From GCA-2861595 sp035526335 (GTDB lineage Bacteria; Actinomycetota; Acidimicrobiia; Acidimicrobiales; GCA-2861595), in the NCBI GenBank assembly GCA_035526335.1, contig DATLCN010000014.1:1-64000 (forward strand): a DNA stretch of 64,000 nucleotides, written 5' to 3'. The position numbers were made by a program, and so were the translations under genes. Shown here one piece after another: positions 50,651-58,795 of the stretch; position 1 is the first letter of the stretch, and each line of letters starts with the position of its first letter. The notes under the pieces are model-generated. The model was not told the DNA's origin, ran no database searches, and saw nothing but the letters and a program-made list of their open reading frames with translations.

Positions 50651-51615
50651 GAGGGCGTGCCGGAAGGTTTCAACGGCTCCCACCAACGCCGGTTGGCGCG
50701 GTACCAGGCCACCGTGTCGCCCAGGGCCTCGTCGAGGCCACGTGCGGGCGCCCATCCCAGGGCACGGACGCGGGAGCTGTCGATCGAATAACGGCGGTCG
50801 TGGCCCAGGCGGTCGCCGACGTAGTCGACCATGCTCTCGCCGGCGCCCATGAGAGCCAGCAGCTTGTCGACCAGGACACGGTTGGGAACCTCGTTGCCGG
50901 CGCCCACGTTGTAGATCGAGCCGACCTCCCCCCGGCGCAGGACCAGATCCAGCGCCGTGCAGTTGTCCTCGACGAAGCACCAGTCGCGCACGTTCATTCC
51001 GTCGCCGTACAGGGGCACCCGCAGGCCGTCGAGCAGGTTCGTGACGAACAGCGGGACGACCTTCTCGGGGTACTGGAACGGCCCGAAGTTGTTGGAGGAG
51101 CGGGTCACGACGACAGGTAGCCCGAAGGTGGAGAAATATGAGAGGGCGATGAGGTCGGAACCTGCTTTGGACGCGCTGTAGGGCGACCGTGGTTCCAGGA
51201 CGTCGGACTCCCCCGACGATCCGACCTCCACCGATCCGTAGACCTCGTCGGTGGAGATGTGCACCACCCGCTCGACCTCCACTCGCCGGGCCACGTCGCA
51301 CACGACGTTGGTGCCAAGGCAGTTGGTGCGCACGAACTCGTCGGGGCTGGCGATGGAACGGTCGACGTGGCTCTCGGCGGCGAAGTGGAGGACGGCGTCG
51401 TGGCCGGCCATGGCGTGTTCGACGGCCTCCCGGTCGCACACGTCGCCCTTCACGAACCGGTACCGGGGATCGCCTTCCACCGCGCCCAGGTTGGCGAGGT
51501 TGCCGGCGTAGGTGAGGGCGTCGAAGACGGTGACGTGGTCGTCGCTGTCGGCCAGCACGTGGCGGACGTAGTTGGAGCCTATGAACCCGGCACCGCCGGT
51601 GACGAACAGCCTCAC
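50647..51615 (-). CDS. rmlB: dTDP-glucose 4,6-dehydratase
   Basis: This 322-residue SDR has TGGAGFIGSNYVRH, FAAESHVDRS, STDEVYGS and YSASKAGSD (YxxxK), and RSSNNFGPFQYPEK, characteristic of RmlB. It converts dTDP-glucose to the 4-keto-6-deoxy intermediate. It lies 19 bp downstream of rmlA. Confidence 0.94.
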   Translation of the reverse strand: MRLFVTGGAGFIGSNYVRHVLADSDDHVTVFDALTYAGNLANLGAVEGDPRYRFVKGDVCDREAVEHAMAGHDAVLHFAAESHVDRSIASPDEFVRTNCLGTNVVCDVARRVEVERVVHISTDEVYGSVEVGSSGESDVLEPRSPYSASKAGSDLIALSYFSTFGLPVVVTRSSNNFGPFQYPEKVVPLFVTNLLDGLRVPLYGDGMNVRDWCFVEDNCTALDLVLRRGEVGSIYNVGAGNEVPNRVLVDKLLALMGAGESMVDYVGDRLGHDRRYSIDSSRVRALGWAPARGLDEALGDTVAWYRANRRWWEPLKPSGTPS

Positions 51616-51634
51616 GAGGGGAGCCTACCGAGGC

Positions 51635-52705
51635 TCAGACGAGGTCCACGCGGGAGTGATCGCCCAGCATCAGGCGGATGACCCGGGCCCCGCGCTCGGT
51701 GCGGCGTACCTCGACCTGCTTGCCGATGAGCGAGTCGGCGATGCGGTGGACGTCGCAGATCCTGCTCTCCTCGAGCACGACCGAGTACTCGACCTCCGAA
51801 CGCACCACCTCGCATCCGTAGTACACGGAGGTGAACGGTCCGATGTAGCTGTCGACGATCCTCGTTCCCTCGCCGATGATCGAAGGGCCGCGGACCACGG
51901 ACCGCACGATCTCGGCGCCCTGCTGGATGACCACCCGGCCCTCGATCCTCGACTCACCGTCCACGAGCCCCTCGATACGGGGCTCGATGGTCTCGAGAAT
52001 GAGACGGTTCCCCTCCAGCAGGGCCTCCAGGTCGCCGGTGTCCTTCCACCAGCCGTCGAGGATCTGGCTGCGGACCCGGTGGCCCTCGTCGATGAGCCAC
52101 TGGATCGCATCGGTGATCTCCAGCTCGCCTCTCGCCGAGGGCTGTATGGCACGCACGGCCTCGTGGATGCGGGCGTCGAAGAGGTACACACCGACCAGCG
52201 CCAGATCCGAGGGAGGATCGACCGGCTTCTCCAGGAGGCGGACGACCCGGCCGGCGCCGTCGAGCTCGGCCACGCCGAACTGGCGGGGATCGGGAACCCG
52301 GGCCAGCAGGATGTGGGCTGCAGCCTCCCCATCGAGTTTCTCGAAGTCCTCGACCAGGTCGGCCACCCCCTCGCGGAGGAGATTGTCACCGAGGTACATC
52401 ACGAAGCTCTCGTCCCCGAGGAACTCCCTGGCGATGAGAACGCAGTGGGCCAGCCCGAGCGGTGCCGGCTGGGGGATGTAGGTGATGGACAGGCCGAAAC
52501 GGGACCCGTCGCCCACCGCGGCGCGCATCTCGTCCGCGGTGTCGCCGACGATGAGGCCGACCTCGACGATACCCGCCTCGGCAATGGCCTCGAGCCCGTA
52601 GAACAGGATCGGCTTGTTGGCCACCGGCACCAACTGCTTGGCGCCGGTGTGGGTGATGGGACGAAGACGGGTGCCGGCTCCTCCAGCCAGGATCAGCGCC
52701 TTCAC
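51635..52705 (-). CDS. rmlA: Glucose-1-phosphate thymidylyltransferase, long form
   Basis: This 356-residue enzyme has LAGGAGTRLRPITHTGAKQL, VMYLGDNLL and LEKPVDPPSDLALVGVYLF, which identify RmlA. It carries a C-terminal beta-helix of hexapeptide repeats (about 250-356) absent from the usual 290-residue RmlA, as in StrD-like proteins. It makes dTDP-glucose. It lies 5 bp downstream of the LCP gene, so probably one operon from the LCP promoter. Confidence 0.9.
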   Translation of the reverse strand: MKALILAGGAGTRLRPITHTGAKQLVPVANKPILFYGLEAIAEAGIVEVGLIVGDTADEMRAAVGDGSRFGLSITYIPQPAPLGLAHCVLIAREFLGDESFVMYLGDNLLREGVADLVEDFEKLDGEAAAHILLARVPDPRQFGVAELDGAGRVVRLLEKPVDPPSDLALVGVYLFDARIHEAVRAIQPSARGELEITDAIQWLIDEGHRVRSQILDGWWKDTGDLEALLEGNRLILETIEPRIEGLVDGESRIEGRVVIQQGAEIVRSVVRGPSIIGEGTRIVDSYIGPFTSVYYGCEVVRSEVEYSVVLEESRICDVHRIADSLIGKQVEVRRTERGARVIRLMLGDHSRVDLV

Positions 52706-52709
52706 GGAC

Positions 52710-54161
52710 TCAGCATGCCGCCTTGGCCCGCGACGCGGGGGGAGCCGCCGGCTTGGCTCCGACCGGCGCCTTCGCCACGCTCGTCGCCGGCGCGGGAGCG
52801 GGCGGGGCGCCGGCGGGGTCGCGGATGCCCTTGAAGTCGGCGCCCGTCACCAGCACCAGGTCACCCCCTCGCAGGGTCACGTCCTCCTTGAGCACCGCTG
52901 CTCCGTCCACGTAGGCCCGCAGCAACTCCGCCTTGGAGCGCTGGCTGCGGCCGTAGTGGATCTCGGAGTGGCGGTAGGTGAACTTGTCGGCGGAGCCCAC
53001 CGTGGCGACCCCGAAATTGGCCTTCTGCAGCCCCTGTGCCGCCGTTCCCGCCTGCCCACTGGTCCCAGAGCCATTGAGCACCCTGGTTCGCACCGTTCCC
53101 GGCAGAACCCTCGGAGGTGGGGCGCTCGGACCCGCCGGGGCCGGAGCCACCCTGCCGGTGAACTTGTCGATGATCTCACTGGCGTCGGGCTCCACGAGTC
53201 GCAGGATTGACTTCCCGCCGATGCGACCTCCGGTGGTGGGGAGGCTGAAGATCTCCACCGCGTCAGGCTCCAGCGACTTGAACTGGCGGGCCAGCCGGAA
53301 GATGTCCCGTGTCGAGAAAGCCTTGTCGATGGTGACTTTTTTGACCGCGGTGTTGACCAGCGCATTGAGGGTGAGGGGGTTGCGGCCGGCGCGGGAAGCC
53401 TTGCCCAGGACCCGGCGGATGAAGCCCTGCTGACGGGCGATCCGCCCGAGATCGGCGGTGGGATCGGTCCGCCACTTCCCCTTCTCAAGGTACTGGTAGT
53501 TGCGGCTGCGCACGTAGGCCAGCGCCTTGTCGCCGTCCATCTTGACGCACCCCGGCTCCCGGATGTCGAGCCCGGACACCCGGTCACGGGCCGGCGCGTC
53601 GAAGAAGAGCGTGACGCCTCCGACGGCGTTCACCACGCCGCGGAACCCGTTGAAGTCGACCTCGGCGTAGTGGTCGATCTCGATCTTCAGGGACTCACGC
53701 AGGGTCCGGATGAGAATCTCGGGCCCCTTCTCGAAGGCGCTGTTGATGCGGTCCGGGCGCTGGTTCGCGCGCCCGGCGATGGAAACCGCCAGATCGCGCG
53801 GTATCGACAGGATGGCCGCCTTCTGGGCCTTCGGGTCGGCGTGGAGGATGATGATGGTGTCGCTGCGCTGACCGCCGGCGTCCTTGACGCTGCCGAAGCG
53901 GCGCTGCTCCTCCGAGCTGATGTCGCTCCGGGCGTCGGAGCCCACCAGCAGGACGTTCATGGGAAGCCCCTTCTCGTCCTCCCCGCAGTTGCGCAGGACG
54001 TTGCAGTCGAAGGAGATCTTGGGGACCCGCCCGAACTGCCACTTGAGGTAGGCGTAACCGACCCCGCTGACCACGAGGCAGAGGGCGACGAAGATGTTGA
54101 CACCTAGGAGGAGGCGACGTGGCCACCGGCGGGGGCGACTGGCCCCGGGCTGCATGGCCAC
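52710..54161 (-). CDS. LytR-CpsA-Psr (LCP) cell-wall glycopolymer ligase with LytR_C domain
   Basis: This 483-residue protein has a membrane anchor (about 16-38), the LCP catalytic domain with VLLVGSDARSD, GGQRSDTIIILH, ILSIPRDL and PDRINSAF, and a C-terminal LytR_C domain (about 345-445) after a Pro-rich linker. LCP enzymes transfer glycopolymers from polyprenyl carriers to peptidoglycan. Heading the rml-ugd-GT operon, it is the likely ligase for the polymer made there. The GTG at 54161 follows a TAGCGT box by 7 nt. Confidence 0.9.
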   Translation of the reverse strand: MAMQPGASRPRRWPRRLLLGVNIFVALCLVVSGVGYAYLKWQFGRVPKISFDCNVLRNCGEDEKGLPMNVLLVGSDARSDISSEEQRRFGSVKDAGGQRSDTIIILHADPKAQKAAILSIPRDLAVSIAGRANQRPDRINSAFEKGPEILIRTLRESLKIEIDHYAEVDFNGFRGVVNAVGGVTLFFDAPARDRVSGLDIREPGCVKMDGDKALAYVRSRNYQYLEKGKWRTDPTADLGRIARQQGFIRRVLGKASRAGRNPLTLNALVNTAVKKVTIDKAFSTRDIFRLARQFKSLEPDAVEIFSLPTTGGRIGGKSILRLVEPDASEIIDKFTGRVAPAPAGPSAPPPRVLPGTVRTRVLNGSGTSGQAGTAAQGLQKANFGVATVGSADKFTYRHSEIHYGRSQRSKAELLRAYVDGAAVLKEDVTLRGGDLVLVTGADFKGIRDPAGAPPAPAPATSVAKAPVGAKPAAPPASRAKAAC

Positions 54162-54168
54162 GGCGGTG

Positions 54169-54174
54169 ACGCTA
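54169..54174 (-). promoter_or_regulatory. Putative -10 box (TAGCGT) of the LCP-rml operon
   Basis: TAGCGT on the minus strand ends 7 nt before the LCP GTG, predicting a leaderless transcript for the whole overlapping run down to the epimerase. Confidence 0.5.
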
Positions 54175-54191
54175 CCAGTGGTCCCAAGCCG

Positions 54192-54197
54192 TAGTCT
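54192..54197 (+). promoter_or_regulatory. Putative -10 box (TAGTCT) of pabB
   Basis: TAGTCT ends 8 nt before the TTG at 54206, supporting an unusual TTG leaderless start. Confidence 0.42.
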
Positions 54198-54205
54198 GGC
54201 GACCC

Positions 54206-55204
54206 TTGGCCACCGATCCCCTCGCCGTCGTCGGGGGGCGGCTGGCGACCGGACTGGTCGACGTCACCACCGACCTCGCCGCCCTCGACAGCTCCGGCTT
54301 CTGGGCGGTGGCCATCTCCTTCGAGGGGGAGGTGACGTGCGCCCGCTTCGAGCGGGTGCGCCCGGCCCGGCCGTGGCCGGGGCGGCCCTGGCACGGACCG
54401 CCGGCGCGTTCCTGGCGCACGAGCCTCGACAGGCCGGCGTTCGCCAAGGCGGTGAGGGCGGTGCGGGAGGCCATCGCCTCGGGCGACGTCTACCAGGTGA
54501 ACCTGACCAGAAGGCTGTCGGCGCCCGCGCCGGCGGGTGCCGACGTCGCCGCTCTCGGGGCGGTCCTGGCCACCGGGAACCCGGCGCCCTATGCGGCGGT
54601 GCTGCGCATCCCCGCCGCCGGCGTCCACATCGCCTCGGCTTCGCCCGAGAGGTTCCTGCGCCGGGTGGGGCACCTCGTCGAGTCGCGCCCGGTCAAGGGA
54701 ACGGCGGCGGACCCCCGCTCGTTCACGGCCAAGGACCGGGCCGAGAACGTGATGATCGTCGATCTGGTCCGCAACGATCTCGGCCGCGTGTGCGAGTTCG
54801 GGAGCGTGCAGGTGACCGGGCTCTGTGAGGCCGAGGCCCATCCGGGACTGCACCACCTGGTCTCCACCGTCCGGGGCCGGCTCCGCCGAGGTGCGGGTTG
54901 GAGCGAGCTGGTGGCTGCGACGTTCCCGCCCGGATCGGTGACGGGGGCGCCGAAGCTGGCAGCTCTGGAGGCCATCGCCCAACTGGAGCCGGTGCCCCGC
55001 GGCCCTTACTGTGGCGCGATCGGATGGGTGGACGCCGACGCCGGCGAGGGCGACCTGAACGTGGCCATCCGGACCTTCTGGCTGGACGGCGGAGAACTGC
55101 ACCTCGGAACCGGCGGCGCGGTCACCTGGGACTCCACCCCGCAGGGGGAATGGGAGGAGACGGAGCTGAAGGCGCGCCGCCTCCTGTCGGTGGTCTCCTC
55201 GTGA
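54206..55204 (+). CDS. pabB: Aminodeoxychorismate synthase component I-like
   Basis: This 332-residue protein is the chorismate-binding catalytic domain of the PabB/TrpE family: ASPERFLRR, SRPVKGTA, LVRNDLGRV and TFPPGSVTGAPK are all present. With the adjacent pabC, it points to PabB (4-aminobenzoate for folate) rather than TrpE. It is shorter than typical PabB (about 450 residues) because most of the N-terminal lipocalin-like domain is absent. The TTG start is supported by the TAGTCT box. Confidence 0.83.
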   Translation: MATDPLAVVGGRLATGLVDVTTDLAALDSSGFWAVAISFEGEVTCARFERVRPARPWPGRPWHGPPARSWRTSLDRPAFAKAVRAVREAIASGDVYQVNLTRRLSAPAPAGADVAALGAVLATGNPAPYAAVLRIPAAGVHIASASPERFLRRVGHLVESRPVKGTAADPRSFTAKDRAENVMIVDLVRNDLGRVCEFGSVQVTGLCEAEAHPGLHHLVSTVRGRLRRGAGWSELVAATFPPGSVTGAPKLAALEAIAQLEPVPRGPYCGAIGWVDADAGEGDLNVAIRTFWLDGGELHLGTGGAVTWDSTPQGEWEETELKARRLLSVVSS

Positions 55205-55310
55205 CCCCGTCGAGCGCCTGCGGCGCCGAGGCCGCGAGGGAGCCCGCGTCTCGACGGGCAGACCGGGCCAGCGAGCATCTCCACGGCACCCGCCTGGACT
55301 CCCGCCGGCC

Positions 55311-56135
55311 ATGAACTTCGTGTGGGTCAACGGCGAGATGGTCGACGGCGCAGACGCGACGGTGTCGGTGTTCGACCACGGGCTCACGGTCGGAGACGGC
55401 GTGTTCGAGACCCTGAAGACCTACGGAGGCAGGCCCTTCGCCGTCCGGCGACACATGGAGCGCCTGGTCCACTCCGCCACCGGTCTGGGTCTGAGCACCC
55501 CACCCACCGAAGTGCTCCTGGCCGCCATGGACGAGGTGCTGGCGGCGAACGGTGTCGTCGACGGAGCCATTCGCATCACCCTCACTGCCGGGAGGGGCCC
55601 GCTCGGATCGGCCCGGGGCACCGCTGGCCCCACGGTCATCGTTGCGACCGCCCCCCTGGCCCGGTGGCCCACGGTGACCGGCGTCTCGGTGGTGCCATGG
55701 CCCCGAAACGAACGGGCCGCGGTCGCCGGCCTGAAGACGACGTCCTACGCCGAGAACGTGGTCGCCCTCGCCTACGCCCACGAGCGGGGCTCCGGCGAGG
55801 CCCTGTTCCTCAACCTCGCCGGCAACGTGTGCGAGGGAACCGGGAGCAACATCTTCGTCGAATTGGATGGCCGGCTGGTCACCCCCCCGCTGTCCGCCGG
55901 CTGCCTCGCGGGTGTCACCCGCGCCCTGATCCTCGAGAGCGGCCGGGCCGCCGAGGGCGACGTGACCACTGCCGACCTGGCCCGCTCTACCGAGGCCTTC
56001 CTCGCCTCCACCACCCGCGAGGTACAGGCCATCGGCCCGGTGGACGGGGTTCCACTGCCATCCGCGCCGGGCCCCCTCACCGAGGCCGCATCCGGCGCAT
56101 TCGCCGCCATCGTCGCCGCCGGCATCGACCCCTGA
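55311..56135 (+). CDS. pabC: 4-amino-4-deoxychorismate lyase-like (aminotransferase class IV)
   Basis: This 274-residue PLP enzyme has FDHGLTVGDGVFETLK near the N-terminus, the PLP lysine in GLKTTSYAEN (Lys142) and EGTGSNIF near 180. Class IV fold also covers branched-chain and D-amino-acid aminotransferases, but position 106 bp after pabB favours the lyase that releases 4-aminobenzoate. It ends 12 bp from the convergent birA stop. Confidence 0.82.
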   Translation: MNFVWVNGEMVDGADATVSVFDHGLTVGDGVFETLKTYGGRPFAVRRHMERLVHSATGLGLSTPPTEVLLAAMDEVLAANGVVDGAIRITLTAGRGPLGSARGTAGPTVIVATAPLARWPTVTGVSVVPWPRNERAAVAGLKTTSYAENVVALAYAHERGSGEALFLNLAGNVCEGTGSNIFVELDGRLVTPPLSAGCLAGVTRALILESGRAAEGDVTTADLARSTEAFLASTTREVQAIGPVDGVPLPSAPGPLTEAASGAFAAIVAAGIDP

Positions 56136-56147
56136 CCCGCGGTTGCG

Positions 56148-56855
56148 TCAGTCCGGCCCCTGGGGCCGGACGTGGACGACATCGCCGGCGGCCACCGTGC
56201 GGAGCGCGTGGTGGCCGGTCGGCGAGACGATGAGGTGGCCGTCGTCGGAGAGGTCCACGGCGGTGCCGGTGAGAGTCTCGTGGCCCATCTCGACGCGGAC
56301 GCTCCGCCCGACGGTGACGCAGGCTGCCCGGTACTCCGCGCTGACGCCGGCCCAGTCGCCGTACCGCGTTTCCAGCTCGGCGAGCAGCGCCGCGAGCAGC
56401 TCCTCCCGGTCGACTCGGCCGAGGGCGGCCGCGCCGGCGGGAAGGGCGTCGGCCGGCCAGTCGAGGTTGAGCCCGAGGCCGACGACCACCGCCGGCAGGT
56501 CCGTCTCCGCCAGGATGCCGCCCACCTTGGCGTGGCCCCCACCCATCACGAGGTCGTTCGGCCACTTCAACCCCGGTCGCAGGCCGGCTACCTCGAAACA
56601 GGCCTCCGTCGCGGCCAGAGCGACCGCGGCCGCGGCCAGGTGGAGGCGCTCGACCGGAAGCCTCGGACGCAGCAGGAGCGACACCAGCAGCGAAGAACCC
56701 GCCGGCGCCTCCCAGGTCCTTCCGAGGCGCCCGCGGCCCGCCCGCTGCACATCGGCCACGGCGACCACACCCTCGGGCGCACCCGATCCCGCCTCGCCGA
56801 GGAGGTACGAGTTGGTGGACGCGATCTCCCCGAAGCGGCGTACCTCCCATTCGAT
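56148..56855 (-). CDS. birA: Biotin-[acetyl-CoA-carboxylase] ligase with probable ATC start
   Basis: This ligase attaches biotin to carboxylases. It shows ASTNSYLL, ADVQRAGRGRLGRTW (biotinyl-AMP loop), GLKWPNDL and GLGLNLDWPADALP; there is no N-terminal DNA-binding domain. The conserved fold begins IEWEVRRFGEIASTN, but an in-frame TAG lies two codons before and no ATG, GTG or TTG occurs until 56768, which would delete the essential STN segment. An ATC at 56855 is 6 nt after a TATCGT box, so I take it as start (235 residues). It is divergent from its likely substrate gene. Confidence 0.8.
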   Translation of the reverse strand: MEWEVRRFGEIASTNSYLLGEAGSGAPEGVVAVADVQRAGRGRLGRTWEAPAGSSLLVSLLLRPRLPVERLHLAAAAVALAATEACFEVAGLRPGLKWPNDLVMGGGHAKVGGILAETDLPAVVVGLGLNLDWPADALPAGAAALGRVDREELLAALLAELETRYGDWAGVSAEYRAACVTVGRSVRVEMGHETLTGTAVDLSDDGHLIVSPTGHHALRTVAAGDVVHVRPQGPD

Positions 56856-56860
56856 GCGCT

Positions 56861-56867
56861 AACGATA
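56861..56867. promoter_or_regulatory. Overlapping divergent -10 boxes of birA and the carboxylase gene
   Basis: Minus strand: TATCGT (56867 to 56862), 6 nt before the birA ATC. Plus strand: AACGAT (56861-56866), 9 nt before the carboxylase ATG. The two boxes cover the same bases on opposite strands. Confidence 0.42.
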
Positions 56868-56875
56868 CGGGCACC

Positions 56876-58648
56876 ATGCTCCGGAAAGTCCTGATCGCCA
56901 ACCGCGGCGAGATCGCCGTACGCGTCATCCGCACCTGCCGTGAGCTCGGCGTGGCCAGCGTGGCGGTTTATTCAGACCTCGACCCCCACGCCATGCACGT
57001 CCGGATGGCGGACGAGGCCCAGGCCCTGGGAGGGGCCTCGCCCCGCGAGTCGTACCTGTCCGTGGAGGCTCTCCTGGCCGCCATCGAGCGGAGCGGGGCC
57101 GATGCCGTCCACCCCGGCTACGGCTTCCTCTCCGAGAACCCCGACTTCGCCCGGGCCGTCACATCCCGAGGTGTCGTCTTCGTGGGCCCTCCGGCCGGAG
57201 CCATCGAGATCATGGGCGACAAGATGCAGGCCCGCCGGACCGCCGAGGAGGCGGGGGTGGCCGGCGTGCCGGGGCTGTCCGACCCTCTCGTCTCGGCCGA
57301 CGATGTGGTGGCCTTCGGCGAGACCCACGGCTGGCCGGTGGCGGTCAAGTCGGCGCACGCCGGTGGCGGCCGGGGAATGCGCATCGCATTCCGGGCCGAG
57401 GACGCGGCCGAGGCGCTGGCTTCGGCCCAACGGGAGGCGCTGGCCCATTTCGGCCGGAACGAGTGCTACGTGGAGCGCTACCTCATACAGCCCCGTCACG
57501 TCGAGGTTCAGGTCGTGGCCGATGCCCACGGTCACACCGTGTCCCTCGGCGAGCGGGACTGCTCGTGCCAGCGGCGGCAGCAGAAGTTGGTGGAGGAGAG
57601 CCCCGCCGCCGGCCTGGCCGAGGAGACCCGTGTGGCCATGGGCAGAGCGGCGGTGGCTGTCGCCGAGCGGTGCGGGTACGTGGGCGCCGGCACCGTCGAG
57701 TTCCTCCTCGAGAAGGGCGAGCCGCCGGCCTTCTGGTTCCTCGAGATGAACGCCCGCCTCCAGGTGGAGCACCCGGTCACCGAGCTGGTGACCGGCCTCG
57801 ACCTGGTGGAGCTGCAACTGAGGGTGGCGTCGGGGGAGCCCCTGGCGTTCGGCCAGGGCGATGTCCGGTGTCACGGCCACTCGATCGAGTGCAGGATCAA
57901 CGCCGAGGATCCCGCCGGTGGCCGCTTCCTCCCCTCGCCGGGGCCCATCACCGCCTTCCGGCCCGCCGGCGGGCCCGGCGTGCGCACCGACGCCGGCTAC
58001 GAGGAGGGCGACGAGGTCAACGCCTTCTTCGACAACCTCGTGGCGAAGCTCGTCGTGTGGGCACCTGACCGGGACAGGGCCCGCCGGCGGATGATCCGTG
58101 CCCTGGGTGAGATGGTGGTGGAGGGGGTGGCCACCACCATTCCCGCCCATCTGGCCATCCTGTCGCACCCCGACTTCGCCGCCGGCGGGCACTCCACCAG
58201 CTGGGTGGAGGAACAACTCGACCTGTCGGACATCGAGGGCGCCGTGCCACCGGCCGGGGCGGCACCCGCCGGGGACGGCCGCGTGCAGAGGGACGTCGAC
58301 GTGGAAGTCGACGGGCGCCGATACCAGGTGCGGCTCTGGGTGCCGGACGCAGAGCCCGCGGCCTCCCCGCCGGCCGGAGGACGGGCCGGGCGCCGCCGCA
58401 GCCGCTCATCGGCAGCGGGCGACCACGCCGGCGGCGCCGGCACCGTCCAGGCGCCCATGCAGGGCACCGTCGCCAGCGTGCTGGTGGAGGTCGGCCAGCA
58501 GGTCGAGGCCGGCCAGCCCCTCCTCGTGCTCGAAGCCATGAAGATGGAGAACCAGATCCGTGCTCACCGCGGTGGACGGGTGACGGGACTTCAGGTCCAG
58601 CCAGGCGACACCGTGGGTGTAGGCGACATACTGGCGACGATCGAATAA
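56876..58648 (+). CDS. accA3-like: Acyl-CoA carboxylase alpha chain (biotin carboxylase + BCCP)
   Basis: This 590-residue protein has an N-terminal biotin carboxylase (LIANRGEIAVRVIRTCRELG, the ATP-grasp loop HAGGGRGMRI, EMNARLQVEHPVTE) and a C-terminal biotin carrier domain with EAMKMEN (biotinyl Lys556). Actinobacterial AccA-type alpha chains work with separate beta chains to make malonyl- or methylmalonyl-CoA. No beta chain is in the window. birA lies divergently 20 bp away. The linker near 460-510 is Ala/Arg/Pro-rich. Confidence 0.9.
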   Translation: MLRKVLIANRGEIAVRVIRTCRELGVASVAVYSDLDPHAMHVRMADEAQALGGASPRESYLSVEALLAAIERSGADAVHPGYGFLSENPDFARAVTSRGVVFVGPPAGAIEIMGDKMQARRTAEEAGVAGVPGLSDPLVSADDVVAFGETHGWPVAVKSAHAGGGRGMRIAFRAEDAAEALASAQREALAHFGRNECYVERYLIQPRHVEVQVVADAHGHTVSLGERDCSCQRRQQKLVEESPAAGLAEETRVAMGRAAVAVAERCGYVGAGTVEFLLEKGEPPAFWFLEMNARLQVEHPVTELVTGLDLVELQLRVASGEPLAFGQGDVRCHGHSIECRINAEDPAGGRFLPSPGPITAFRPAGGPGVRTDAGYEEGDEVNAFFDNLVAKLVVWAPDRDRARRRMIRALGEMVVEGVATTIPAHLAILSHPDFAAGGHSTSWVEEQLDLSDIEGAVPPAGAAPAGDGRVQRDVDVEVDGRRYQVRLWVPDAEPAASPPAGGRAGRRRSRSSAAGDHAGGAGTVQAPMQGTVASVLVEVGQQVEAGQPLLVLEAMKMENQIRAHRGGRVTGLQVQPGDTVGVGDILATIE

Positions 58649-58795
58649 CGGTAGCCACTATAGGTAAACATGACTTTTGGCACATTGACCTGTCCGGTCA
58701 TGCGGGCCACAGTTTGGATCGAGTTCATCCGCACGGCCTCAACGGCCCGCGGGGTTCCCGCCGAGGTATGAGTGGGACTGGCCGGCGCTTCCGGG

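Noticed and set aside
51635..54161. Reading rmlA as the mannose-1-phosphate guanylyltransferase
   Set aside because: THTGAKQL and LEKPVDPPSDLALVGVYLF are thymidylyltransferase features, and the gene adjoins rmlB/rmlD; the guanylyltransferase fits better at 44709-45785.
58649..58795. Possible small RNA or gene in the gap after the carboxylase
   Set aside because: Only a weak 5-bp GCGGG/CCCGC hairpin is visible near 58750; there is no clear promoter, T-run or coding signal.
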